Shown here: in pieces, positions 21,986 through 30,699 of the stretch
Layout of the letters: each line of letters begins with the position of its first letter
How positions within the stretch are numbered: position 1 is the stretch's first letter
Assembly (NCBI RefSeq): GCF_040196175.1
Contig: NZ_JBEFNF010000010.1
Span: 1 to 64,000, forward strand
Origin: Halospina sp040196175
GTDB lineage: Bacteria; Pseudomonadota; Gammaproteobacteria; Pseudomonadales; Oleiphilaceae
Reading direction: 5' to 3'
DNA: 64,000 bases
Position numbers and translations under genes: made by a program
Notes under the pieces: generated by a model
Told to the model about the DNA's origin: nothing
Database searches by the model: none
What the model saw: the letters and a program-made list of their open reading frames with translations, nothing else

Positions 21986-24900
21986 TCAGCCGTTGGCACC
22001 TGCGTAGACCGTGCTCTGCGCCAAATCCAGAAGCTCGCGCAGAGCCACGGAAAACATGGCGTATTCCGGTGCGCTCTGGTTCCGAAACTCTCCCAGAATG
22101 CCATGCCAGCGTTCGATCAGCCCGGCATGCTCGTCTGTCCAGGCCTGGAGCATGGTTTCAAGGTCTGCCTTCGCGTTGCGCGAGCGCAGAATGCCGGTGG
22201 TCAGGGCGCGCTGCTGCCAGTTCAGGTCCTCACGGAAACTTTCCCGGGCCAGTGCCTCCCAGTGGCTGCGTGGCTCAAGCGCGGATATGGCTTTTGCAAA
22301 CCAATCGAGTTCCAACTCATCCCCAACCGCGAAATACAGGTGCGCCACCTCCCTGAGGTCAAGCCCCGTCTCTTCCCTGGCATCAATGATACCCAGGCCA
22401 GATAGCAGATAGCCGCTGCCGGCCACGACCCCGGCCAGAGCCCCAGGAACGCCCTCACCTGCGAGACGATCACGCTCGTGCTGCCAGGTCTCCGTCGCCC
22501 GCTCGCCAATATAGGACGGAAGATCCGCTGCCATGGCATCCAGCCTGGCCTGGAAGCGCTCAATCTGGACAGAAAGGTCAATCTCGCTGCGCCGGTTACG
22601 CAGAAGCCAGCGCGTTGCGCGCCGGACAAGGCGCATCAGCTCACTCTGGAGCTCAACCTGGAGGCTGCTCGGGATCTGGTAGTCAAGTGCCTCCACCTGC
22701 TGCCACCAGTAATCCAGGCGGAAAATGGTCTTGGCGATCAGGTATGCGCGTGCTATGGAGGGCAGCGTGGCGCCGGTCGACTGCTCAAGTCGTTCCACGA
22801 AGGTCATGCCCATATGGTTGACCAGGTCATTGGCCACGCGCGTGGCGATGATTTCACGTCTCAGCTGGTGGCGCTCAAGTTCCTCACTGAAGCGTTCAAC
22901 CAGCTGCGACGGGAACATCTCGCGGATCATTGACTTGATGCCGGGATCTTCCGGCAGATCGCTGCCGACCAGTACCTGTTTCAGGTCCGCCTTGACTACG
23001 GCGATCAACACGGACAGTTCCGGGCGGGTGAGGCCTCGGCCAGCAACCTGGCGCTCACTGAGCGCCTCTTCGTCAGGTAGATTCTCAAGTGTCCGGTCCA
23101 GCAGTCCTCGATTTTCATATCGGGTCATTAAGCGCCGGTATTCCTCGAGCCTTGAGGCGCCTTCCGAGTTGGCGATGGAGATCGCCTGAGTCTGGCGATA
23201 GTTATTCGCCAGCACCAGCCCCGAAACATCCTCAGTCATGCTGTTCAGGAATTCGTTGCGCTGCTTGAGGGTCAGGTCCCCCTGGGCAACCAGGCGGTTG
23301 AGAAGGATCTTCATGTTGACCTCGCGGTCGGAGCAATCAACACCACCGGAATTGTCTATGAAGTCCGTGTTGCAGCGGCCGCCATTAAGTGCAAATTCCA
23401 CCCGTCCGGCCTGGGACATGCCGAGATTACCGCCTTCACCCACAACCCGACATCCGAGTTCGGCACCATTAACCCTCAGGCCATCGTTAGCCTTGTCGCC
23501 AACATCCCCATGGGATTCCTGGCGACTCTTCACAAAGGTGCCAATACCCCCAAGCCAGAGCAGATCGTGCTGCATTCTCAGAAGATGGGAGATCAGCATA
23601 TTGGGCGGCATGTGGTCGGAACGTGTACCCAGAAGCCGTTTCACCGGTTTGCTCAACGGAATCGACTTGGCCGCCCGGCTGTAAATGCCTCCGCCTTCCG
23701 ATATCAGCGTTGTGTCATATTCTTCCCAACTCGACTCCGGAAGAGCGAACAGTCGCTCGCGCTCCCGGAAACTAGCCTCGATGTCCGGTTCCGGATCCAG
23801 GAAGATGTGCTGGTGATTGAAGGCTGCCACCAGCCGGATTTTGCGGGACAGCAACATGCCATTACCGAAAACGTCCCCGGCCATGTCGCCAATTCCGACA
23901 ACACTGAACTCATCGGAATCCGTATTCAGCCCCATTTCACGGAAGTGGCGCTCGACCGAGACCCAGGCCCCCTTGGCGGTAATCGCCATTTTCTTATGGT
24001 CGTAGCCGTAGCTGCCGCCGGAGGCAAAACCGTCCTCCATCCAGAAGCCGTATTCGTTGGAGATCTCGTTGGCTAGATCCGAGAAAGTAGCGGTTCCCTT
24101 ATCCGGTGCTACAACCAGATAGTAATCGTCGTCATCGTGACGGATGACACCAGCAGGCGGAACCACTTCACCGTTGATGAAGTTGTCCGTCACGTCCAGA
24201 AGTCCGCGGATGAAGCAGCTGTACGCGACTCGGCCGGCAGCCTGGACCTGGTCCCGGTCAGCATCACTGGGGATCTGCTTGGCAACAAAGCCACCCTTGG
24301 CGCCCACCGGCACAATCACCGCATTCTTGACCTGCTGAGCCTTCACCAGCCCCAGGATTTCGGTCCGGTAATCCTCAAACCGATCCGACCAGCGCAAACC
24401 ACCGCGGGCGACCTTGCCGCCGCGCAGGTGAACACCTTCCACCTGGGGAGAATAGACAAAGATCTCATAGACCGGCCTTGGGCGCGGAAGATCTGCCAGC
24501 TGGGCAGAGTCAAACTTGAGACTGATGCAGTTGGCGTCACCATTGCTCCCTTGCTGGTAAAAATTGGTTCGGGTTGTGGCCTGCATCAACTCCAGGAATA
24601 GCCGCAGCACCCGGTCTTCGCTGAGGTTCGGAACTTCATCCAGAGCACTTCCGAATTCAATCGCAATCTTCTTCTGAGCCGCCTCACACTGGCGCGCGCT
24701 CTGGTAACGCTCGGGATTAAAGCGGACATCAAAGAACTGGAGCAGCAGCGATACCAGCTTACCGTGCCGGGACAGAGTACCGGCGATGAAGTTCTGACTG
24801 TTACTGATACGGATCTGCTGCATGTAACGGGCATAGGCCCGTAGCAGCCCGATGGAGCGCCAGTCCAGGTAGTCGGCCAGGGCCAGCCGGTTGAAATGGT

Positions 24901-26851
24901 CATCCTCTGCTTCACCATTCCAGACGCGCGTGAACAACGCCTCGAAAATCGGCCTGATACGCTCAATATCAATGGGCTTGCCGGAACGCGACTGCAGTGC
25001 GAAATCATGAATCCAATGAGTGTTCCCCTGGCGATCCGTGATTTCGAACGGGTGCTCACCGATCACCCGGAAACCGATGTTCTCGAACACCGGGATCACA
25101 TCGGAAAGCGGCAGCTGTTCACGCGGATGGAACAGTTTGAAGTGCAGCGTATTAGCCGTCTCCTCCGGATCCCGGTAAAAGCTCATGGCCATCTGGCCCG
25201 TGTCACGGATGCGATCCAGGTACTCCACATCAATCGCGGCCCGCCGCGCGGAGAACATGTCTCTATAGCCGGCTGGGAAGGCGTTCTCATAGCTGGCGGA
25301 CAGCCGTGTGCCAATCTCCTCACCGTGATGTTCAACCAGAGCTTCGTGCAGGGTGTCCTGCCAGGAGCGCGCCAGTTCCACCAGTTTCTGCTGCAGTTCA
25401 TCCACCGGCAGAACCCGGTTCTCCTGGGGCTGCACGCGCACCGTAAACTGGGTGCGCGCCAGCACGGATTCAGAGAAATAGGTGGTGAAATCCACACCCT
25501 CAGCATCCAGCGCCCGCACTAAGGCGTTCTGCATACTCACCCGCAGCTGGGTCGAGTAAAGCTCACGTGGCACAAACACCAGACAGGTCACAAACTGGCC
25601 GTAAACATCCTCGCGCATGAAAAGCCAGATCTTGCGTCGCTCCTGAATATAGAGAATAGCCTTGGCCACATTGAGAAGCTCATCGCCTTCAATCTGGAAC
25701 AACTGATCCCTAGGATACACCGTCAGGATCTGATCGAGCTCCTTGCCAGCATAATCCTCACGCTGGAAGCCGGACGCATTGAGCACGTATTCAATCTTGC
25801 GCCGCAGCAGCGGAATCTCGTCCGGACGCTCCTGGTAGACCCGCGAGGTATACAGGCCGAGGAAACGCCGCTCACCGACCACACGCCCTTCGGAATCCAG
25901 TTTCTTGATGGCGATATAATCCGGAAAAGCGGGCCTGTGGATGCGCGAACGCTGGGCAGACTTGCCGAAGATGAAAAGACTGCCGCTGTCGGTCATGGCC
26001 TGACGCGTCTGGCGCGGCATGTCTTTCATGCGGATACGACTCGGCCGCTCGTTGTAGGTACGCAGGATTCCCAGCTCGGAATCGGCCACCTGCCGGATCT
26101 CGGTACGCCGGTTTTCACGCACGAAGTCGTACTCGTCATAGCCCAGGAAGGTGAAACGGTCGTCCACCAGCCATTCGAGGAATGCTCTGGCCTCGCTGAT
26201 CTTCTCTGCAGACAGAGTTTTCGGCGGATCCGCCAGCTCTTCCAGGATGGCTTTGGCCTTATCGCGCATGTGCGGGAAATCCGATACCGCGATCCGGACC
26301 TCACTCATTACCTGCTCTACATCCGCACGCAGCGTTCGGAGGGCAGTGCTGTCCGAGTGGCGATCCACCTCCATAACGATCAGCGCTTCCTCGCCCGGCT
26401 CGAGCGGCTTTTTAACCGCCTCGTTGAGCCGCACCAGACTGCCATTGTCGTCACGCTCCGGGTTCAGAATGGTGTAATGGATTGTGTGGATATTCAGTTC
26501 CCGGGAATTGACTTCCATGCGCATAGAGTCAATGAGGAATGGAATATTCGGGTGCAGCACGAACATCACTGTATGGCTGGACTCCCATCCATCCTTCTCC
26601 AGATCCGGATTGAAGACCCAGATCCTCGATTCCTGGCCAGCGCCCTGCTGGATGAATTCCCATGCCGACAGTACAGCGCCGTAGGCATCCAGGAAACGCT
26701 GCTGTACCAGCTCCTCGAATGGCATGTGCTCAAAATAGCGCTGGGCAAAGTCGCTGATCCGCTCTACCTGGTCTGCCGGAAGACGTTCTCTCAGCGCTGC
26801 ATCAAGCTTCTGCTCGAATTCAGCCAGTGTGGAGAAGGTTACGTCATGCAT
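21986..26851 (-). CDS. gdhB: NAD-specific glutamate dehydrogenase, large (180 kDa) type
   Basis: 1621 residues, the typical size of the L_180 class. The N-terminal ~700 residues hold ACT-like regulatory and helical segments (FVLHPNIPFLIDS, RFTFLGYDEYDF). The catalytic domain includes GGLRWSDRFEDYRTEILGLV and VPVGAKGGF near residue 850 and the NAD-binding part with GGGIYSR and VVGEGGNLGMSQ. It oxidises glutamate to 2-oxoglutarate and ammonium with NAD+, feeding amino-acid carbon to the TCA cycle. Single gene, divergent from batD by 226 bp. That gap (26852-27077) shows no site I can support. Confidence 0.95.
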   Translation of the reverse strand: MHDVTFSTLAEFEQKLDAALRERLPADQVERISDFAQRYFEHMPFEELVQQRFLDAYGAVLSAWEFIQQGAGQESRIWVFNPDLEKDGWESSHTVMFVLHPNIPFLIDSMRMEVNSRELNIHTIHYTILNPERDDNGSLVRLNEAVKKPLEPGEEALIVMEVDRHSDSTALRTLRADVEQVMSEVRIAVSDFPHMRDKAKAILEELADPPKTLSAEKISEARAFLEWLVDDRFTFLGYDEYDFVRENRRTEIRQVADSELGILRTYNERPSRIRMKDMPRQTRQAMTDSGSLFIFGKSAQRSRIHRPAFPDYIAIKKLDSEGRVVGERRFLGLYTSRVYQERPDEIPLLRRKIEYVLNASGFQREDYAGKELDQILTVYPRDQLFQIEGDELLNVAKAILYIQERRKIWLFMREDVYGQFVTCLVFVPRELYSTQLRVSMQNALVRALDAEGVDFTTYFSESVLARTQFTVRVQPQENRVLPVDELQQKLVELARSWQDTLHEALVEHHGEEIGTRLSASYENAFPAGYRDMFSARRAAIDVEYLDRIRDTGQMAMSFYRDPEETANTLHFKLFHPREQLPLSDVIPVFENIGFRVIGEHPFEITDRQGNTHWIHDFALQSRSGKPIDIERIRPIFEALFTRVWNGEAEDDHFNRLALADYLDWRSIGLLRAYARYMQQIRISNSQNFIAGTLSRHGKLVSLLLQFFDVRFNPERYQSARQCEAAQKKIAIEFGSALDEVPNLSEDRVLRLFLELMQATTRTNFYQQGSNGDANCISLKFDSAQLADLPRPRPVYEIFVYSPQVEGVHLRGGKVARGGLRWSDRFEDYRTEILGLVKAQQVKNAVIVPVGAKGGFVAKQIPSDADRDQVQAAGRVAYSCFIRGLLDVTDNFINGEVVPPAGVIRHDDDDYYLVVAPDKGTATFSDLANEISNEYGFWMEDGFASGGSYGYDHKKMAITAKGAWVSVERHFREMGLNTDSDEFSVVGIGDMAGDVFGNGMLLSRKIRLVAAFNHQHIFLDPEPDIEASFRERERLFALPESSWEEYDTTLISEGGGIYSRAAKSIPLSKPVKRLLGTRSDHMPPNMLISHLLRMQHDLLWLGGIGTFVKSRQESHGDVGDKANDGLRVNGAELGCRVVGEGGNLGMSQAGRVEFALNGGRCNTDFIDNSGGVDCSDREVNMKILLNRLVAQGDLTLKQRNEFLNSMTEDVSGLVLANNYRQTQAISIANSEGASRLEEYRRLMTRYENRGLLDRTLENLPDEEALSERQVAGRGLTRPELSVLIAVVKADLKQVLVGSDLPEDPGIKSMIREMFPSQLVERFSEELERHQLRREIIATRVANDLVNHMGMTFVERLEQSTGATLPSIARAYLIAKTIFRLDYWWQQVEALDYQIPSSLQVELQSELMRLVRRATRWLLRNRRSEIDLSVQIERFQARLDAMAADLPSYIGERATETWQHERDRLAGEGVPGALAGVVAGSGYLLSGLGIIDAREETGLDLREVAHLYFAVGDELELDWFAKAISALEPRSHWEALARESFREDLNWQQRALTTGILRSRNAKADLETMLQAWTDEHAGLIERWHGILGEFRNQSAPEYAMFSVALRELLDLAQSTVYAGANG

Positions 26852-27077
26852 GCTGGCATCCTGTCGCTTTGGATAATCTTGATTTCAGCATAGTCAAAAC
26901 CACGCCTTCTGACCCGCCTGTTTGCGGAAATTCCTTATAGATCCCTTATTCAATTACGATTTGGAAATAACGCGCCTAAACTGGACCTGCATCCCCCTCC
27001 GCCGCTTGAGCCGTAACGCCGGGTGCGCGAGGATGTCACTCGGACTTCCCACCCGGACCAGGAGCAGCTGCGCCGTC

Positions 27078-28760
27078 ATGCCGATCTTGCGGATTACCCT
27101 GTGCCCTATTGTGCTGCTTGCGACACTGACAGGCTGGAGCAGCGCCGCTCTCGCTGAGCTGACAGCCTCCGCTGGCCCCGAGCGCCTTTACAGCAACGAG
27201 CTGATCACTCTGACACTGGAAACTGAAACAGAGCTCGATTTCAGTCTGGGCTCACTGCTGAACCCTGCGGAAATGAAAATACCGCACCCGGATACAACAC
27301 CGCTAAAAGCGGATTTCCGGATTCTGGACCGCCATCAGCGCATGGCGATCCAGTCCGATAACGGCATCAACGAGGGGAAAGTAACCTGGACCTTCCTTTT
27401 GGCCCCTGCAAAAACCGGTAATCTGACAATCCCGGCACTGAGATTCCAGGACATGCAGAGCCGCCCCATCGACGTGACGGTCAGGCCAGGAGTGGCGCCA
27501 GCGGCACGCGCTGAGCCCGATGCCAGACTGGATATCAGCCTCAGCGACGACGAGGTCTACGTTCAACAGCAGATCATCATGACCCAGCGGGTCTACTATG
27601 AACCACCTCTGGCGCAGGCAAACCTGTCTTCTCCAACAATACTGGACGCCATGGTCAAACCGCTGGGTAAACAGCGCGAGTATAGAGCTGAAAAAAACGG
27701 CCGGGAGTGGCAGGTCGTAGAAAGGCGTTTTGTCATCGTCCCCCAGTCCGCGGGCACCATAATCCTTCCCGAGCAACGCTTTGAAGCCCGGAAGCAGACC
27801 GAAAGCGGTGACCTGGTACCTGTAATCGCGACCTCTCCAGCCCAGCGCATCCCCGTAAACCCACCGCCGGATTCCTTCAGTGGTGACATCTGGCTTCCCG
27901 CAAAAAACCTTGAGCTTACTGAGGAGTGGTCCAAATCACCCGATTCATTACGCGCCGGTGACAGCATCCGCCGGGACATCCACATCCGGGCTGTAGGAGT
28001 CGCGCCCGAGTCGCTACCGCGGTTGACCATTAACTACCCCCAGAGCATGCGGGAATATCCCAGACCCTGGAAATCGGACTCACGCCTGATCGGAAACAGT
28101 ATCGAAGGGCGGCTGCGCAAGCGTGCCAACCTGGTACCGATTGAACCCGGGCGCCTCACACTGCCCGTGGTGCGTATTCCCTGGTGGGACGTACAGGCGG
28201 ATAAACAGCGTGAGGCGGTTCTAGATGCCCATGAGATGAACGTTGAGCCCGCCGCCGGTGCCGGTGGTAGCGGCAAGCCTGAGAATGGTGAGGACAAAGA
28301 GGTCAGCGATGCGATTTCTGATATCAGCCTGTCGCGCCCCGGCAATACCACACTACCGCCGTTGTGGTTCTGGCTGGCGGTGGTCCTCGCTTCGGGATGG
28401 CTGATTACCGGCGTCGCATGGTGGCGAACCCGACGAGGCGGCAGCAACACAGTCGCGCTGAGTGCCGAAGAAAGGGCCAACCGTGAGCGCTTCCACGCCC
28501 TGTGTGAGCACGCGCGCCGCGGCGAAGCCGATACCCTGACGGTGTTACCGCAGTGGGCCGCAGCACACTTCAACCGCCCGGCGCTACGCACGGTCGGCGA
28601 TGTCACCGCCTACCTGAATGATCCCCAGCTCACACGGGAACTTGAGGCACTGGAGCGCCATCTTTTTGCCAACCCACAGGACCGCGAGGTCTGGGATGGG
28701 GATGATCTGGTCGCCGTTCTGAGGCGGCTGGCCGGCCGCCCCCGTAATGGTGGTTCTTAG
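27078..28760 (+). CDS. batD: BatD-family (aerotolerance) membrane protein
   Basis: 560 residues from the ATG at 27078, chosen because a clean signal peptide starts there (ITLCPIVLLATLTGW, then SAALA-E). Starts at 27033 and upstream are open but add no recognisable sequence. BatD-type beta-sandwich repeats follow (SNELITLTLETE, IPALRFQD, YVQQQIIMTQRVYYEP, APAKTGNLTIP), with one TM helix near residue 433 (PLWFWLAVVLASGWLI) and a short cytoplasmic tail. BatD usually works with von Willebrand proteins BatA/BatB and a MoxR ATPase; none is adjacent. Convergent with ccmI, overlapping by 4 bp. Confidence 0.8.
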   Translation: MPILRITLCPIVLLATLTGWSSAALAELTASAGPERLYSNELITLTLETETELDFSLGSLLNPAEMKIPHPDTTPLKADFRILDRHQRMAIQSDNGINEGKVTWTFLLAPAKTGNLTIPALRFQDMQSRPIDVTVRPGVAPAARAEPDARLDISLSDDEVYVQQQIIMTQRVYYEPPLAQANLSSPTILDAMVKPLGKQREYRAEKNGREWQVVERRFVIVPQSAGTIILPEQRFEARKQTESGDLVPVIATSPAQRIPVNPPPDSFSGDIWLPAKNLELTEEWSKSPDSLRAGDSIRRDIHIRAVGVAPESLPRLTINYPQSMREYPRPWKSDSRLIGNSIEGRLRKRANLVPIEPGRLTLPVVRIPWWDVQADKQREAVLDAHEMNVEPAAGAGGSGKPENGEDKEVSDAISDISLSRPGNTTLPPLWFWLAVVLASGWLITGVAWWRTRRGGSNTVALSAEERANRERFHALCEHARRGEADTLTVLPQWAAAHFNRPALRTVGDVTAYLNDPQLTRELEALERHLFANPQDREVWDGDDLVAVLRRLAGRPRNGGS

Positions 28761-29695
28761 CCGTCGGATTCGCCGTTCTGGCTGGCGCTGCCACCTTGCT
28801 GAAGGAGATCCTGCGGCACTGGCTCTCCAAGCTCAGAATAGGCGGTCGCCACGCCCTGACGGATGCTGTCCGCCTGAGGATGGTTCGGGGCGAGCTCAAG
28901 GATACGCTCCCAGTAATCAAGCGCCGTGCGATAATCGCCATTGCGGAAGGCCTCGACGCCGAGAAGCCCGAGGCTGTTCACCTCATCCGGATTGTCCTCG
29001 CGGGCACGGCTGATGGCAGTCTCAACCTCATCAGTCATCCGCCCTTGGTTGGCCATGAAAAGCGCCTGGGCGCGTAGCCCAAGGGCACTGGCCGGACTGC
29101 CTTCACCCGCACGCTCAATGGCGCGTGCCAGCTCGCCGTAAGCTCCGGCAGCATCCCGGAAGCGCTCCAGCTGCATATAGCTACGCCCCAGCATGGCCCA
29201 GCCTTCCGGGTTGTCCGGATCAGCCTCCAACCGCGTCTCAAGCCGCTGAACCATGGCATCCACGTCCGCCGCATCCATGCCGTCCTGCATCATCTGCTGG
29301 CGCTCGCGGAACTGCGCCACATCATCGCTGGCCCCAAGTGAATCATAGAGCACAAAAGCGGCGACCGGCAGGGCCAGAACAAGAACCAGCGTTGTCACCA
29401 CAATTCCACGGCGCCCTCCGGGCCCGCCCTCGACGCTTTCAGCCTCTTCGGACTCCACGTCCCGTAGAAGCCGCATCTCCAGTTCGTCTTTCAGGGACTC
29501 AAACCCGGATTCATCCAGAATGCCCTCGTCCCGCTCCTGTTCAAGTTCCTTCAGACGGGAGCGATAGGCCTCCAGGTTCTGCTCGCGATATCGTACCGCC
29601 GGCCTTAAGCGGCGGGCGAAAAGCATCGGGTAGATAACGAATACCAGCGCCAGGATGATCAGCAGGATGACAGCAAGCCAGAAATTCAGGGGCAT
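28757..29695 (-). CDS. ccmI: Cytochrome c maturation protein CcmI
   Basis: 312 residues. Two N-terminal TM helices (FWLAVILLIILALVF and VVTTLVLVLALPVAAFV) flanking a leucine-zipper-like charged loop (NLEAYRSRLKELEQE), then TPR repeats (GWAMLGRSYMQLERF, ALDYWERILELAPNHP). CcmI binds apocytochrome c C-termini in the periplasm and presents them to CcmF/H. Last gene of the minus-strand ccm operon; acidic tail. Length is in the short class found in Pseudomonas-like bacteria. Confidence 0.9.
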   Translation of the reverse strand: MPLNFWLAVILLIILALVFVIYPMLFARRLRPAVRYREQNLEAYRSRLKELEQERDEGILDESGFESLKDELEMRLLRDVESEEAESVEGGPGGRRGIVVTTLVLVLALPVAAFVLYDSLGASDDVAQFRERQQMMQDGMDAADVDAMVQRLETRLEADPDNPEGWAMLGRSYMQLERFRDAAGAYGELARAIERAGEGSPASALGLRAQALFMANQGRMTDEVETAISRAREDNPDEVNSLGLLGVEAFRNGDYRTALDYWERILELAPNHPQADSIRQGVATAYSELGEPVPQDLLQQGGSASQNGESDG

Positions 29696-29717
29696 GGATG
29701 CTCACTCAGGATTGGAT

Positions 29718-30191
29718 TCATTCATTACGCAGCCACTGCTCAGCGCGGCGACGCTCTTCTTCGGAAAGTTCGGAGCTCTCGATCTGCCTGCGCGCGCGAT
29801 TCCGCGCTACCAGCAGAAGCACCACGCCTATACCGATCACGAGCGCCACAAAGGGCCCGATCCAAAGAGCCCAGGTCCGAGGTGCGAACTCCGGCCTGTA
29901 GCTCACATAGCTGCCGAAGCGGTCGATCATGGCCTGCCGGATCGCCTCATCCGTAGCACCCTCCTGCATCATTCGCCGCACTCGCTCGCGCATATCTTCG
30001 GAAATGGGGGCTCCGGATTCAGCAATGGACTCGTTCTGGCATTTGGGGCAGCGGAGCTCGCGTGTCAATTCGCTGAAACGTTCACGCAGCTCCGGGTCCT
30101 CAAAACGCTCCTGAGCCATGCCCGGCGCGGCAACAACGAGCAGCGCCAGCAACAACAGGACGACTTCAGCCGTCTTTACGGTATCGTTCAT
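29718..30191 (-). CDS. ccmH: Cytochrome c maturation protein CcmH
   Basis: 157 residues. ATG at 30191 begins a signal peptide (VVLLLLALLVVAAPGMAQ); it lies inside ccmG, overlapping by 26 bp. RCPKCQN carries the CxxC redox pair of the LRCxxCQ motif, which reduces apocytochrome c haem-binding cysteines. A C-terminal TM helix (LWIGPFVALVIGIGVVLLL) anchors it. Short CcmH type, with CcmI encoded separately downstream. Confidence 0.93.
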   Translation of the reverse strand: MNDTVKTAEVVLLLLALLVVAAPGMAQERFEDPELRERFSELTRELRCPKCQNESIAESGAPISEDMRERVRRMMQEGATDEAIRQAMIDRFGSYVSYRPEFAPRTWALWIGPFVALVIGIGVVLLLVARNRARRQIESSELSEEERRRAEQWLRNE

Positions 30192-30699
30192 AGAGCGGCT
30201 CAAAATCGGACTCCCAGACGTCTTGATCCACCACGCCCACATGACGGTGGCGGACGATGCCGTCGGCATCGATCAGATAGGTTTCCGGCGCCCCATAGAC
30301 ACCCAGATCAAACCCAAGGCTGCCTTCCGGGTCGTAGATCACCTGGGTGTAGGGATCACCGCGCTCCGCCAGCCATTCCAGGGCCGCACCACGCTCATCC
30401 TTGTAGTTGAGGCCAACAATAGGAACCCCCTGCTTCGCAAGCCGGTTGAGGTGAGGATGCTCCACGCGGCAGGCCGCACACCAGGTGGCCCAGACATTCA
30501 GAAGCTGAACTTTTCCCTTCAGCATCTGTGGCCCGGCAGGTGCTTTGGAATCGTGCAGCACGGGCAACTCAAAAGATGGCACCTCACGGCCTACCAGAGC
30601 GGAATCAAGTTCGCTGGGATCTTCGCCGAGCCCCCAGTAAAGCACCACTCCCAGCGTGACTGCCAGGACCAACGGTAGAAAAAGCCAGACCCGGTTCAC
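30166..30699 (-). CDS. ccmG: Thiol:disulfide interchange protein CcmG/DsbE
   Basis: 177 residues. N-terminal membrane anchor (VWLFLPLVLAVTLGVVL), then a periplasmic thioredoxin fold with WATWCAACRVEHP as active site (CxxC) and the cis-proline loop GAPETYL. It passes reducing power from DsbD/CcdA to CcmH and apocytochromes. Overlaps ccmF by 4 bp and ccmH by 26 bp, hence tightly coupled. Confidence 0.94.
   Translation of the reverse strand: MNRVWLFLPLVLAVTLGVVLYWGLGEDPSELDSALVGREVPSFELPVLHDSKAPAGPQMLKGKVQLLNVWATWCAACRVEHPHLNRLAKQGVPIVGLNYKDERGAALEWLAERGDPYTQVIYDPEGSLGFDLGVYGAPETYLIDADGIVRHRHVGVVDQDVWESDFEPLYERYRKDG

Noticed and set aside
26922..27077. N-terminal extension of batD from a TTG at 26922
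   Set aside because: The added 52 residues precede a good signal peptide and show no conserved features or ribosome-binding site.
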